A stretch of DNA of 64,000 bases from Rhodospirillaceae bacterium bin65 (GCA_002238725.1 MPMX01000014.1:16683-80682); one strand, 5' to 3'. Counted from the first letter of the stretch, positions 8,210 through 17,396 are shown. The notes: generated by a model from the sequence alone, not told the origin. Program-made: numbers and translations.

Positions 8210-8519
8210 CGAATCCGTGCCGCGGCGGCTAGCCGGCGACTTTCCGGAATTGTTCACACTGCACACTGTGCAGGAGATGGGCTGGACGGGCGCCGAAAAC
8301 GGCCTTCTGCTGTCCCTCGCCGCCGGCAGGGGATTTGCCGCCTTCATTACAGTCGACCGGTGAATCGAGCATCAACAGAACGAAAACGAACTACCGTTCC
8401 CGGTCGTGATCATGATCGCTGCCCGTAACCGGATGCGGGAATTGCAGCCGCTCGTTCCCGGCGTTGCCGCTGTTTTGTCCGGCGGCTTGCAAAAACGCGT
8501 TTACCGCGTTCAGGGTTGA
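8193..8519 (+). pseudogene. DUF5615 PIN-like toxin, interrupted by an in-frame TGA
   Basis: The frame opens with MKLLLDESVPRRLAGDFPELF and continues to FAAFITVDR, the first half of a DUF5615 protein. A TGA at 8361-8363 then stops it after 56 residues. Reading on in the same frame gives IEHQQNENELPFPVVIMIAARNR and an end at 8519. That is the second half of the family (normally DxNIEHQQN), giving 108 codons in total, the family's usual length. The site therefore looks like a nonsense mutation in a recently functional toxin, not a frameshift. A selenocysteine reading is unlikely because the family has Asn or Gly, not Cys, there. Confidence 0.75.
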
Positions 8520-8580
8520 AGCGTTGCACGCCTTCCGCATTACCTGAGACGCATTGCAGGCAACAGGGAGACCTTGAGCT

Positions 8581-9744
8581 TTGGCTGCCCTTTCGCACGA
8601 CCTCCCCGCCGACCGCATTCTCGCCACCCATGTCGGCAGCCTGCCGCGGCCGGACGACCTGATCGACCTGCTCGTCGCGAAGGACCGGGACCGGCCCTAC
8701 GATCCGGCCCTGCTGGCGCGCCGCGTCACCGAATCGGTCGCGGAGATCGTCCGGAAACAGGTGGAGTGCGGCGTCGACATCGTCAGCGACGGCGAGATGT
8801 CGAAAATCTCCTACACCAACTATGTCAAGCACCGGCTCAAGGGCTTCGGCGATCCGGAGCCGCTGCGCTGGATGCCATCGGACCTGAAGGCCCATCCGGA
8901 CTACGCCGCCAGCATGCGCGCCAACGCCAAGCTGCCGAACCTCGATCCGCCGGCCTGCCGGGCGCCGATCGGGCCGGGCGATACTGGGCCGCTCGAAACC
9001 GATCTCGCCAACTACCGCGCGGCGGTGGACAGGGCGGCCCCGGCCGGCTCGTTCATGAACGCCGCCTCGCCCGGCGTGGTCGCCCATTTCATGCCCAACG
9101 CATATTACGAGACGCGCGACGCCTATGTGCTGGCGCTGGGCGAAGCGCTGGCCGACGAATACGAGGCGATCCACAACGCCGGTTTTCTGCTCCAGATCGA
9201 TTGTCCGGACCTCGCCATGATCCGCCACATGGAATTCGCCGACCGGACGCTCGACGAGTTCCGGCGTACCGCCGAAGTCGGCGTCGAGGCGCTCAACCAC
9301 GCGACCCGCAACATCCCGGCCGAGGCCATGCGCATGCACATCTGCTGGGGCAACTATCCCGGCCCGCACACCCACGACGTGCCCTTCGCCGCCATGGCCG
9401 ACATCGTGTTCCGGGCGAAACCGGCGGTCGTGCTGTTCGAGGGCGCCAATCCCCAGCACGGCCACCAGCACGAGGACCTCGCGGACCTCGCAATCCCCGA
9501 CGGCAAGATCCTCGCACCCGGCGTGATCGACACCAACACCAACCATGTCGAGCATCCCAAGCTGGTCGCCCAGCGCCTGTGCGCCTATGCCGATATCGTC
9601 GGGCGCGAGCGGGTCCAGGCCGGGACGGATTGCGGCTTCTCGACCCTCGCCGGCCTGCCGCGGGTCTGGCCCAGCATCGTGTGGGAGAAGCTGCGCGCGA
9701 TGGCCGAAGGCGCGGCGATCGCAACCGACCGGCTGTGGGGCTGA
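8581..9744 (+). CDS. MetE-like protein (cobalamin-independent methionine synthase, catalytic-domain family)
   Basis: The 387-residue protein corresponds to a stand-alone C-terminal MetE-type TIM barrel. It opens with ATHVGSLPRPDDL, has ECGVDIVSDGEMSK, a candidate zinc-ligand segment RMHICWGNY, then FEGANP and a second Cys in AGTDCGFSTLAG. Such proteins act as methyltransferases on homocysteine-like thiols or have diverged; the N-terminal MetE domain is absent, so it need not make methionine from methyl-folate. The start is a TTG at 8581 with GGGAG upstream at 8565-8569. It is probably co-transcribed with the HDAC-like gene 54 bp downstream. Confidence 0.8.
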   Translation: MAALSHDLPADRILATHVGSLPRPDDLIDLLVAKDRDRPYDPALLARRVTESVAEIVRKQVECGVDIVSDGEMSKISYTNYVKHRLKGFGDPEPLRWMPSDLKAHPDYAASMRANAKLPNLDPPACRAPIGPGDTGPLETDLANYRAAVDRAAPAGSFMNAASPGVVAHFMPNAYYETRDAYVLALGEALADEYEAIHNAGFLLQIDCPDLAMIRHMEFADRTLDEFRRTAEVGVEALNHATRNIPAEAMRMHICWGNYPGPHTHDVPFAAMADIVFRAKPAVVLFEGANPQHGHQHEDLADLAIPDGKILAPGVIDTNTNHVEHPKLVAQRLCAYADIVGRERVQAGTDCGFSTLAGLPRVWPSIVWEKLRAMAEGAAIATDRLWG

Positions 9745-9798
9745 AGGTCGGTCTGGCGCGGTCAGCGAACGTAGATAAGCTGCGGCAGGAGAACGGCC

Positions 9799-10917
9799 AT
9801 GACGACCGGACTGGTCTGGGACGAACGCTTCATGTGGCACGACACCGGCACGCGCTTCGGCCCGATCGGCGCGCTCGACTGGATGGAGCCGATCGAGCCG
9901 CCGGAGAGCGCGCCGGGCAAGCGGCGAATCAAGAACCTGCTCGACGCCAGCGGCCTGTCGCGCGCGCTGGTCATGCTCGCCCCGGCGCCGGCGGGCGACG
10001 CCGACCTGCTGCGCGTGCACACGCAGGCCCATCTCGACCATGTCGCGGCGGTGAGCGCGGCCGGCGGCGGCAACCTCGCGCGCCGCTTTGCGACCACGCG
10101 GATCGGCGCGGACGGGGAGGGAATCGCCCGCCTCGCCGCCGGCGCCGGCATCGCCGCGGTCGATGCCGTGCTCGCCGGCCGGGTCGACAACGCCTATTGC
10201 CTGCACCGGCCGCCCGGCCACCATGCCGAGCCGGACGAGGCCATGGGCTTCTGCATATACGGCAACGCGGCGATTGCCGGCGCGTATGCGCTCGACGACG
10301 CCGGGCTGGCGCGCATCGCGTTCGTCGACTGGGACGCCCATCACGGCAACGGCACCCAGGCGGCCTTCCGGACCGATCCGCGGGCGCTGACGATCTCGCT
10401 GCACCAGGACCGGAGTTTTCCGCCGGGCAGCGGCATGGTGGAGGAACTCGGCGACGGCGACGCCGTAGGCACCAACATCAACATTCCGCTGCCGCCGGGC
10501 TCGGGCGAGGGCGCCTATCTGGCGGCGTTCGAGCGCGTCGTCCTGCCCGCATTGCACGCCTTCCGGCCGGACCTGATCTTCGTGCCCAGCGGCTTCGATT
10601 CCGGCGGCCACGACCCGCTCGCCCGCATGATGCTGACCAGCGAAAGCTTCCGGCGGATGACGGAACTGCTGATGGCGGCGGCCGGCGACCTGTGCGGCGG
10701 GCGCATCGTCATGCTGCACGAGGGCGGCTACGCCCCGCATATCGTGCCTTTCATGGCGCTGGCGGTGTTCGAGGCGCTCAGCGGCGAGACGACGGAGGTG
10801 GCCGATCCGTTTCTGCCGGCCCTTTCGGGCAACCCATGGCAAGCCCTCCAGCCCCACCAGGACCGCGCCATCGTTGCGGTGGAACAGGCCGGGCTGGCGG
10901 CGCTGCTGGCAAGGTGA
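9799..10917 (+). CDS. Class II histone deacetylase-like / acetylpolyamine amidohydrolase family protein
   Basis: The 372-residue product has the HDAC fold: RPPGHHAEPDEAMGFCIYGNAAIA with the paired catalytic His, VDWDAHHGNGTQAAF with the zinc Asp/His, and FVPSGFDSGGHDPLARMML with the second zinc Asp. In bacteria this family removes acetyl groups from polyamines or small amides. AGGAG precedes the ATG. It sits behind the MetE-like gene; there are polyamine-type transporter genes elsewhere in the window but no direct linkage. Confidence 0.87.
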   Translation: MTTGLVWDERFMWHDTGTRFGPIGALDWMEPIEPPESAPGKRRIKNLLDASGLSRALVMLAPAPAGDADLLRVHTQAHLDHVAAVSAAGGGNLARRFATTRIGADGEGIARLAAGAGIAAVDAVLAGRVDNAYCLHRPPGHHAEPDEAMGFCIYGNAAIAGAYALDDAGLARIAFVDWDAHHGNGTQAAFRTDPRALTISLHQDRSFPPGSGMVEELGDGDAVGTNINIPLPPGSGEGAYLAAFERVVLPALHAFRPDLIFVPSGFDSGGHDPLARMMLTSESFRRMTELLMAAAGDLCGGRIVMLHEGGYAPHIVPFMALAVFEALSGETTEVADPFLPALSGNPWQALQPHQDRAIVAVEQAGLAALLAR

Positions 10918-10965
10918 GCGGGGACGCTTCGCGCTTTACCGTCAATCCGGCCGAAACGGCCCGAA

Positions 10966-11312
10966 GAGCCTGTCCTGAGCGAAGTCGAAGGGGTCGTGAA
11001 GTGGCGATATCTTTCCTGCGCGGTACAAGGGTCAAAGCGCAGTACCGAAAAGATTTGGGGATTATATGCTTGATCATGCAGCGCCGGGTTTCCCTCCAAC
11101 GGCGAGAGGAAGCCGGTGGAAACTGCAAAGGCCGCTCGTTTGTCGATGTCCGAAAAACACCAACATTGCCGCCCCGGACCCCGATCCGGGGCCCAGAGCC
11201 GCAAGGCGATGCCGTGCCGGGCGACTCTGGTCCCCGGATCTCCGCTGCGCTCCGTCCGGGGCGGCAACGAAGGGTGCGTCGGGAGCCTGCCCTGAGCGAA
11301 GTCGAAGGGGCG
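10966..11312. repeat. Repeat-rich intergenic region
   Basis: The 715 bp between 10918 and 11632 hold no convincing gene. Two copies of GCCTGYCCTGAGCGAAGTCG followed by AAGGGG lie at 10966-10993 and 11283-11312. Between them are facing copies of the CCCCGGAT-type repeat (about 11160-11270). This is a cluster of REP-like elements. Confidence 0.6.
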
Positions 11313-11632
11313 ACTGGCCCGATCGGGCGACTCCGCGCCCCGGACTGCCGCTCCCCGGATCGTGTTCCGGGGCAGGTCGCTCCATCCGGGATGGCGCCGA
11401 GGGGAATTTACGGCATCGGCTATCGGAGCGGCAGTGGGCTGCAAACGTATAGTCGCAGATATAGTCCCTAAAGATTTCTCCGCTCCGACCCGGACTAAGT
11501 CCGGGGCTCCCGCCGGAATGACGGCCTGGGGAAATCGCCCCGCTCTGACCGTCCCGCGCATCAGCCCATTGCGCTTCCGTGCAAAAATCGACACTCTTCA
11601 GGCGATTGCGAACCTTGATGGGAGAGGGCGAG

Positions 11633-12709
11633 ATGAGCGACGACAGGACCAACGATTCGGTGCGGGCGGCCCGCGCTTCCGGCGGCATCGGGCCGCGCTA
11701 CCAGCCGCGTTCGCTAATTGACCGGGATGGCGGCGCGCCGGCGGGCCGGCCCCCGCTGGCGGCGCCCGACCGCCCCGCGCCGGCCGCGGCCTCGGGCGGC
11801 GGCAAGAAGGACATCTTGTGCGCCATCGGCGTCGACGTCGATGCGGTCGCCGGCTGGCTCGGCTCCTACGGCGGCGAGGATTCGCCCTGCGATATCTCCC
11901 GCGGCCTGTTTTCCGGCGAGATCGGCTCGCCGCGCATGGTCCGGCTGTTCGACAAGTTCGGCATCCGGACGACCTGGTTCATCCCGGGCCATTCGATCGA
12001 GACCTTCCCAAAGCAGATGCAGATGGTGGTCGACGCCGGCCACGAGATCGGCATGCACGGCTATTCCCACGAGAACCCCATCGCCATGACGCCGGAGCAG
12101 GAAGAGGCGGTCCTGGACAAGTGCATCGAGCTGATCGAGCGCATCGCCGGCCGCCGGCCGACCGGCTATGTCGCGCCGTGGTGGGAGTTCAGCCCGGTCA
12201 CCAACGAACTGCTGCTGAAGAAGGGCATCAAGTACGACCACAGCCTGATGAACAACGATTTCCACCCCTTCTACGCCCGGGTCGGCGACAGCTGGACCAA
12301 GATCGACTATTCGAAGAAGGCGGAGGAATGGATGAAGCCGCTGGTGCGCGGCGTCGAGACCGACCTGGTCGACATTCCGGGCAGCTGGTATCTCGACGAC
12401 CTGCCGCCGATGATGTTCATCAAGTCGGCGCCCAACAGCTTCGGCTTCGTCAATCCGCGCGATATCGAGGACCTGTGGATCCAGCAGTTCGAATGGGTCT
12501 ATCGGGAATACGATTACGCGGTCTACGCGCTGACCATCCATCCGGACGTCGCGGGCCGGCCGCAGGTCCTGCTCATGCTGGAGCGGGTGTTCGACTACAT
12601 CAGCCAGCATGCCGGCGTGCGCTGGTGCACCTTCGACGAGATCGCCGACGATTTCATCCAGCGCTATCCACGCGAAGGGGCGGCGCGGCCGGAATCGGTG
12701 CTCGTCTGA
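11633..12709 (+). CDS. Polysaccharide deacetylase (NodB-homology) family protein
   Basis: The 358-residue protein has a 45-residue variable N-terminus and then a NodB-like domain: [14 protein letters not shown] with the metal Asp pair, [29 protein letters not shown] with the metal His pair, and a late [11 protein letters not shown]. This branch resembles PuuE/allantoinase-like deacetylases that act on amide bonds of small molecules, so chitin or peptidoglycan need not be the substrate. I placed the start at the ATG at 11633, directly behind GGGAGAGGGCG; the GTG at 11579 has no ribosome site. It leads a tight cluster with the CSLCG protein and the CobW GTPase. Confidence 0.85.
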   Translation: MSDDRTNDSVRAARASGGIGPRYQPRSLIDRDGGAPAGRPPLAAPDRPAPAAASGGGKKDILCAIGVDVDAVAGWLGSYGGEDSPCDISRGLFSGEIGSPRMVRLFDKFGIRTTWFIPGHSIETFPKQMQMVVDAGHEIGMHGYSHENPIAMTPEQEEAVLDKCIELIERIAGRRPTGYVAPWWEFSPVTNELLLKKGIKYDHSLMNNDFHPFYARVGDSWTKIDYSKKAEEWMKPLVRGVETDLVDIPGSWYLDDLPPMMFIKSAPNSFGFVNPRDIEDLWIQQFEWVYREYDYAVYALTIHPDVAGRPQVLLMLERVFDYISQHAGVRWCTFDEIADDFIQRYPREGAARPESVLV

Positions 12710-12752
12710 GCCTCGGGCCGCGCCGGAGCGGCCCCGGAGAGGCAGACGGCCG

Positions 12753-13076
12753 ATGTGCAGCCTGTGCGGCGTGCTCGGCGGGCGCGGCCACTGGACCGAG
12801 AGCAGCAGTTCGCCCGAGGCCTTCGCCAGCCGGCAGGAGGAAGTGACCCGGCGGCGCGAGCGCCAGGAGCGCATCCGCCTCGCCAACCGCGTCCTCGGGC
12901 ATTACGGCCTGAAGCTGACGGACTTCGGCGGCGGCGCCTATGTCCTGTCGACCCGCACCGGCCGCTCGAAGATCGTCGACAACATCACCGAGGTCTGGAT
13001 CGCGGCCGAGGACCTGACCGGGCGCGGCTGCGATCCGCTCGACCCGTCCCTGCTGGCCGGCCTGCCGGCGCGATGA
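12753..13076 (+). CDS. Small CSLCG-motif protein, function unknown
   Basis: This 107-residue protein begins MCSLCGVLGGRGHWTE, a compact CxxC with a nearby His that could hold a metal. An Arg/Glu-rich helix (RQEEVTRRRERQERIRLANRVLGHYG) and a C-terminal part with YVLSTRTGRSKIVDNITEVWIAAEDL follow. I do not recognise a named family. Its stop overlaps the CobW GTPase start by 4 bp (13073-13076), implying translational coupling. A metal-handling partnership with the GTPase is a reasonable inference: CobW proteins insert metals and this peptide could be a client or acceptor. Confidence 0.72.
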   Translation: MCSLCGVLGGRGHWTESSSSPEAFASRQEEVTRRRERQERIRLANRVLGHYGLKLTDFGGGAYVLSTRTGRSKIVDNITEVWIAAEDLTGRGCDPLDPSLLAGLPAR

Positions 13077-14194
13077 CGGCCTACGACACGCTGATCCCGA
13101 TCAACATCGTCACCGGCTTCCTCGGCAGCGGCAAGACGACCCTGCTGGCGCGGCTGCTGAAATCGCCCGCCCTGCGCGACACCGCCGTGCTGGTCAACGA
13201 GTTCGGCGAAGTCGGCCTCGACCATCACCTGATCGAGCATGCCGAGGAGAGCGTCCTGCTGATGGACAGCGGCTGCCTGTGCTGCGCCATCCGGGGCGAC
13301 CTGCAAGGCGCGCTGAAGAGCCTGTTTTCCCAGCGCGAGCGCGGCGAGATCCCGGCCTTCCGGCGCGTCGCCATCGAGACCTCCGGCCTCGCCGATCCGA
13401 CACCGATCGCCTACACGATCCTCGCCGAACCGGTGCTCCAGCATCATTTCCGGCTCGGCAACGTCGTCACCGTCGTCGATGCGGTCAACGGCGCAGCACA
13501 GCTCGAGCGCCATCCCGAATCGGTCAAGCAGGCGGCGATCGCCGACCGGCTGGTGCTGACCAAGACGGCGATGGCCGACGACGCCGGCGCAGCGGTGCGC
13601 GCCGCGGTGCGCAAGATCAACGCCGCCGCGCCGGTGCTCGACCTGGATGCCGAACCGCTGGACCCGGACGCCCTGCTGACCGGCGACCTGTACTCGGCGG
13701 ACGGCAAGCGGCGCGAGATCGCCGGCTGGCTGGACGGTTTCGCCGGGGCGGCCGGCGAAGACGGCGACGGCCACGATCACAGCCATGGAGTCGGCTCATT
13801 CTGCCTGTGGTTCGACGGGCCGATGGACTGGACCGCGTTCGGCCTGTGGATGAGCATGCTGCTCAACCACCACGGCGAGCGGGTGCTGCGCGTCAAGGGC
13901 ATGCTGAACGTCGCCGGCGTCGCCGATCCGGTCCTGATCAACGGCGTCCAGCACATCGTCCATCCGCCGACCCACATGACCGGCTGGCCCGACGGCGACC
14001 ATCGCTCGCGCATCGTCTTCATCGTCCAGGGGATGGACCGCGCGGAAATCGAAGGCTCGCTGGCCGCCTTCAACCGGATGGCGGCGCACCCCCCCGCAAT
14101 CCTAGGTCCGGCCGGAGCCGGTCGCGCCGCCCCGGCCGACCGGCGCCCGCCTCACCCGTTCCACTCGAACGCCGGCTTGCGCTTTTCCAGGTAG
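13073..14194 (+). CDS. CobW/COG0523-family metallochaperone GTPase
   Basis: The 373-residue G3E GTPase has Walker A GFLGSGKTT, the metal motif CLCC in SGCLCCAIRGD, an ETSGLADP switch, and a guanine-base segment in which LTKTAMAD stands where TKxD is expected. A short His-rich stretch, HDHSHG, links the GTPase to the CobW C-terminal domain (SMLLNHHGERVLRVKGML). COG0523 proteins deliver Zn, Co or Fe to client enzymes. Likely clients are its operon partners: the metal-dependent deacetylase (11633) or the CSLCG peptide it overlaps. The last 43 bp overlap the convergent enoyl-CoA hydratase gene, and the final 20 residues look unconserved. Confidence 0.88.
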   Translation: MTAYDTLIPINIVTGFLGSGKTTLLARLLKSPALRDTAVLVNEFGEVGLDHHLIEHAEESVLLMDSGCLCCAIRGDLQGALKSLFSQRERGEIPAFRRVAIETSGLADPTPIAYTILAEPVLQHHFRLGNVVTVVDAVNGAAQLERHPESVKQAAIADRLVLTKTAMADDAGAAVRAAVRKINAAAPVLDLDAEPLDPDALLTGDLYSADGKRREIAGWLDGFAGAAGEDGDGHDHSHGVGSFCLWFDGPMDWTAFGLWMSMLLNHHGERVLRVKGMLNVAGVADPVLINGVQHIVHPPTHMTGWPDGDHRSRIVFIVQGMDRAEIEGSLAAFNRMAAHPPAILGPAGAGRAAPADRRPPHPFHSNAGLRFSR

Positions 14195-14952
14195 GCGGCG
14201 ATGCCTTCCTTGAGGTCGCCGGCGTCGTAGGCGCCGAGGCGCAGTTCGCGCAGCGGGGCGGACTCCTCGGTCACGCCGGCGGCGATTTCCCGCAGGGCGC
14301 GCTTGGCGAAGCGCACGCTGTACTGGCTGTTGCGGCAGATCGATTCCACGAAGGCGCCGGTCTCGCCGTCCAGCGCGTCCGGGCTGCAGACCCGGTCGGC
14401 GAGGCCCCATTCCTGCGCCGTCGCGGCGCCGATCAGCCGGCCGGTGAACAGCAGGTCCCTGGTCTTCGACGGCCCGATGGCCTGGCTGACCCGTCGCGTC
14501 GAATTCATGCTGTAGCAGATGCCGAGCCGGGCCGGCGTGATGCCGAAGCGGCTCGCGCTGCTGCAGAAGCGCAGGTCGCAGGCGATCGCGATCTCAACCC
14601 CGCCGCCGACGCAATCGCCGTGGATCATGGCGATCGCCGGCTTGGGGCTGTTCGCCAGCGCACCGGCCGCGCCGTTCACCGCGTTCATGTAGGTCAGCGC
14701 CGTGTCGCGGGTGCGGAAGCGCTCGTGGAACTGGCTGATGTCGGCCCCGGCGGCGAAGGCCGTGCGGTCGACGCCGCGCACGATGATGACCTTGACCGCC
14801 GGATCGGCCTCGGCCTGCGCCACCAGCGGCGGGATCGCCTGCCACATCTCCAGGTTCAGCGCATTGCGCTTCTCCGGCCGGTCGAGGATGAGATGGGCGA
14901 CGGCCCCGATGGTATCGAGGCGGACATGGCGGCTGGTCCCGGATTCGGTCAT
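14152..14952 (-). CDS. Enoyl-CoA hydratase/isomerase family protein
   Basis: The 266-residue crotonase has the CoA-binding DRPEKRNALN, the oxyanion segment FAAGADISQF, and HGDCVGGGVEIAIACDLRFCS. The second catalytic region reads ITPARLGICYS, with no Glu at the usual position before the Gly, so reaction type is uncertain (isomerase, hydrolase or decarboxylase are possible). It is divergent from a second crotonase at 15167, separated by a 13-bp minisatellite. Confidence 0.85.
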   Translation of the reverse strand: MTESGTSRHVRLDTIGAVAHLILDRPEKRNALNLEMWQAIPPLVAQAEADPAVKVIIVRGVDRTAFAAGADISQFHERFRTRDTALTYMNAVNGAAGALANSPKPAIAMIHGDCVGGGVEIAIACDLRFCSSASRFGITPARLGICYSMNSTRRVSQAIGPSKTRDLLFTGRLIGAATAQEWGLADRVCSPDALDGETGAFVESICRNSQYSVRFAKRALREIAAGVTEESAPLRELRLGAYDAGDLKEGIAAYLEKRKPAFEWNG

Positions 14953-15016
14953 GGGCTGGTGGCTCCTGCGGCGGTTGGGTTCGGTTATTTTAGCCCGCGG
15001 CGCGGGCGGGGAGCAG

Positions 15017-15090
15017 CCCGAAGCCCTGCGTCCCGAAGCCCCGCCCCGAAGACCCGTCCCGAAGCCCCGTCCCGAAGCCCCGTTCCGAAG
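15017..15090. repeat. 13-bp minisatellite (CCCGAAGCCCCGT) between two crotonase genes
   Basis: Five to six imperfect tandem copies of CCCGAAGCCCCGT lie in the divergent promoter region between the two enoyl-CoA hydratase genes. A similar CCCCGAA-based array occurs at 42671-42762, also in a divergent promoter. Confidence 0.75.
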
Positions 15091-15166
15091 TGTCGCCCCT
15101 TCTCACCTGCCACGGCTTTGTCTATAGCCTGTGGCCGGAACCAGCTACGCAGCGAGCGGACGGCCG

Positions 15167-15955
15167 ATGGAACAGGTTTACGCCACCGACTATGTCACCG
15201 TTTCCCGGCAGGGCCGGATCGCGGTCCTCACCCTGGACCGGGAGGAGAAGCGCAACGCGGTCTGCGACGGGCTGATCCGCGATATCCGCGCCTTCGTCGA
15301 CGACCTGGACCCGCAGGTAACCAGCGCCATCGTCATGCGCGGCGCCGGCAACCATTTCTGCGCCGGCCTCGACCTCGCCGAACACAAGGACCGCCCGCCC
15401 TTCGACAGCGTGCTCCATTCGCGCTTCTGGCACGAGACGCTGGACCTGCTGGAATTCGGCCCGGTGCCCGTGGTGGCGGCGATGCAGGGCGGCGTGATCG
15501 GCGGCGGGCTGGAGATCGCGACGGCCTGCCACGTCCGGGTTTCGGAGCCGTCGGCCTTCTACCAGTTGCCGGAAGGCCGGCGCGGCATCTATGTCGGCGG
15601 CGGCGCCAGCGTGCGCGTCCAGCGCATCATCGGCGCCGACCGGATGCGCGAGATGATGCTGACCGGCCGGCGCTACGATGCCGAAGAAGGCCTGCGCCTT
15701 GGCCTCGGCCACTATATCGAGCCGGCCGGGACGGCCTTCGACAAGGCGATGGCGCTCGCTGACGATATCGCCGGCAACGCGAAGATCAGCAATTACATGA
15801 TGATCAACGCCCTGCCGCGCATCGCCGACATGGACCGCATGGCGGGCAGTTTCACCGAGAATGTCGCCAGCGCGCTCTCCCAGACCAGCGAAGAGGCGCG
15901 GCGCGGCATCGAGGCCTTCCTGAACAAGCAGGACATCCGCTTCGACAAGAAGTAG
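15167..15955 (+). CDS. Enoyl-CoA hydratase/isomerase family protein
   Basis: The 262-residue crotonase has LDREEKRNAVCD, FCAGLDLAEHKD, MQGGVIGGGLEIATACHVRV and QLPEGRRGIYVGGGASVRV. The Glu in PEGRRG is a candidate catalytic residue. I start at the ATG at 15167 (MEQVYATDYVTV), because the earlier GTG at 15131 lacks a ribosome site and adds no conserved sequence. It differs from the crotonase at 14152 enough to be a separate paralogue. The CoA substrate is unknown. Confidence 0.83.
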   Translation: MEQVYATDYVTVSRQGRIAVLTLDREEKRNAVCDGLIRDIRAFVDDLDPQVTSAIVMRGAGNHFCAGLDLAEHKDRPPFDSVLHSRFWHETLDLLEFGPVPVVAAMQGGVIGGGLEIATACHVRVSEPSAFYQLPEGRRGIYVGGGASVRVQRIIGADRMREMMLTGRRYDAEEGLRLGLGHYIEPAGTAFDKAMALADDIAGNAKISNYMMINALPRIADMDRMAGSFTENVASALSQTSEEARRGIEAFLNKQDIRFDKK

Positions 15956-15966
15956 CCGGTGGCGTC

Positions 15967-16011
15967 CCTCGATACGCCCCGGATTAAATCCGGGGCTACT
16001 CGGGATGAGGG
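15967..16011. repeat. Dispersed CCTCGATACG...CTACTCGGGATGAGG repeat
   Basis: A palindromic repeat with a CCCCGGATT/AATCCGGGG core hairpin between CCTCGATACG and CTACTCGGGATGAGG flanks. The same flanks with different cores recur at 20307-20385, 25423-25464, 36651-36765 and 41778-41945. This is a REP-like family of the genome. Confidence 0.7.
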
Positions 16012-16076
16012 AATCTATTACTTGCCTACAACCGCACCCTCACCCTGAGCCTGTCGGAGGGGCGTCCCCCGGCCGC

Positions 16077-17288
16077 TCAGATGATCTCGGTGTTCGGCTC
16101 GAGCCCCAACAGCGTCCGGCCATAGAGTTCGGCGCTGGTGTCGTAGGCCAGCAGGCCATGCATGTTGATGGCGTGCAGGTTGCGCCAGGCGCGCTGCATC
16201 GAACCCTTGAGCGACAGGCCCGAGGCTCCGGCGGTGTGGAACAGCTTGTCCACCGCTTCCATGCAAAAGCGCACGCCCTGGGCGCAGTCCATGCGGATGC
16301 GGCCGCGCATTTCCATCGGCATCCGGTCGCCGGCCCTGGCGTAGCGGTCGATATCGTCGGCGATCCGGTACAGCAGGAAGTGGGCGCAGTCGATCAGGGT
16401 CGCGGCCCCGGCGAGGTTGATCTGGGTGCCGACGAATTCCTCCGCCGTATAGTGGGTGTAGGCGAGCGCCTTGCCGGGCACGACGCGCAGATATTCCGGC
16501 AGGGCGGCGCGGGCGATGCCGAGCGCGCTGCCGGTAATGCACAGCGCGAGCACCGGCACGGCCTCCGCCCGGTAGAGCCAGCCGTCATAACCCTCCAGGC
16601 CCGGCGTATCGAGGTCGAAGAGCTTCGGCATCGAGAGGAACCGGTGCGCCGGGATTTCGAGGCCCTTGCAGGTCAGCGAATTGCTGCCGGTGCCCTGGAG
16701 GCCGGCGACATACCAGTCGTCGCGGATCTCGACGTCGCCCGCCGGCACGGCTAAATCGCCGGGTTCGATGAGTTCGCCGGCCGCGTCGAACACCTCGGCG
16801 CCCAGGATCAGCCAGTCGGCGTGGTGGCAGCCGGAGCCGAAGGGCCAGAAGCCCTCCAGAGTGTGGCTGCCGTCGGCGTGGCGCACCGCCCGGCCGCGCG
16901 GGCCGATCACCGCGGCGACCAGGTTTGTCGGGTCCGCGCCGTAGACGTCCTGGAGCGCCTGCTCCGGGAAGTGGCCGAGCATCCAGCTGTGGGCGTGGGC
17001 GACGCCGGCGACCCAGGCAGCCGAAGCGCAGCCTTCCGCCAACGCACCGATCACGTCGAGATGGGCGCGCAGCGACATTTCCCAGCCGCCGGCCCGGCGC
17101 GGCTGGAGGACCCTGAGCAGGCCCTGTTCCTTCATCAGCCGGATCGAGTCGTCCGGCACCCGGCGCAGGTCGTCGGCCTCGGCCGCATTGTCCCGGAGCG
17201 CGACCGCGACCCGCTCGGCGCGTGCCACGATCTCGTCGTGGGACGGAATATCGGTGGTGGAAGGTTTCTTGAGTGTCTCGACCGCCAT
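16077..17288 (-). CDS. Acyl-CoA dehydrogenase-fold flavin-dependent monooxygenase (HsaA/group D type)
   Basis: The 403-residue protein has the acyl-CoA dehydrogenase fold but reads like the group D monooxygenases: LLRVLQPRRAGGWEMSL, CASAAWVAGVAHAHSWML, LEGFWPFGSGCHHADW and GLQGTGSNSLTCKGLEIPAHR. These enzymes use reduced FMN/FAD from a partner reductase to hydroxylate aromatic rings or similar substrates. The catalytic Glu of true dehydrogenases is not evident. Two adjacent ATG codons (17291, 17288) follow GGGGAGG; the second has the better spacing. A divergent TetR gene at 17510 probably regulates it through palindromes in the shared intergenic region. Confidence 0.8.
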   Translation of the reverse strand: MAVETLKKPSTTDIPSHDEIVARAERVAVALRDNAAEADDLRRVPDDSIRLMKEQGLLRVLQPRRAGGWEMSLRAHLDVIGALAEGCASAAWVAGVAHAHSWMLGHFPEQALQDVYGADPTNLVAAVIGPRGRAVRHADGSHTLEGFWPFGSGCHHADWLILGAEVFDAAGELIEPGDLAVPAGDVEIRDDWYVAGLQGTGSNSLTCKGLEIPAHRFLSMPKLFDLDTPGLEGYDGWLYRAEAVPVLALCITGSALGIARAALPEYLRVVPGKALAYTHYTAEEFVGTQINLAGAATLIDCAHFLLYRIADDIDRYARAGDRMPMEMRGRIRMDCAQGVRFCMEAVDKLFHTAGASGLSLKGSMQRAWRNLHAINMHGLLAYDTSAELYGRTLLGLEPNTEII

Positions 17289-17345
17289 CATGACCTCCCC
17301 GGTTCGAGGCGCCGAACTGTCGCATGACAGTTTCAGTTGTATCAT

Positions 17346-17396
17346 GCAATTCAGATTGTGAATTGCAGTCAAGTTTTAATTATGTTCATATATGAA
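17346..17396. promoter_or_regulatory. Candidate TetR operators in the divergent promoter
   Basis: GCAATTC (17346-17352) and GAATTGC (17360-17366) form a 21-bp palindrome with a 7-bp centre. A second perfect 12-bp palindrome, TTCATATATGAA, lies at 17385-17396. Both sit in an AT-rich patch between the monooxygenase and the TetR gene, where an autoregulating TetR protein would bind. Confidence 0.55.

Noticed and set aside
8361..8363. Selenocysteine at the TGA of the DUF5615 toxin
   Set aside because: The family has Asn/Gly rather than Cys at this position and no redox motif is present, so a nonsense mutation is the simpler reading.
8410..10857. Reverse-strand frame of 815 residues opposite the MetE-like and HDAC-like genes
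   Set aside because: It is a GC-driven shadow: low-complexity Arg/Gly/His sequence with no domains, spanning two real genes and an intergenic gap.
11041..11500. Possible genes in the gap before the polysaccharide deacetylase
   Set aside because: All frames there are composed of palindromic repeats and lack ribosome sites or conserved motifs.
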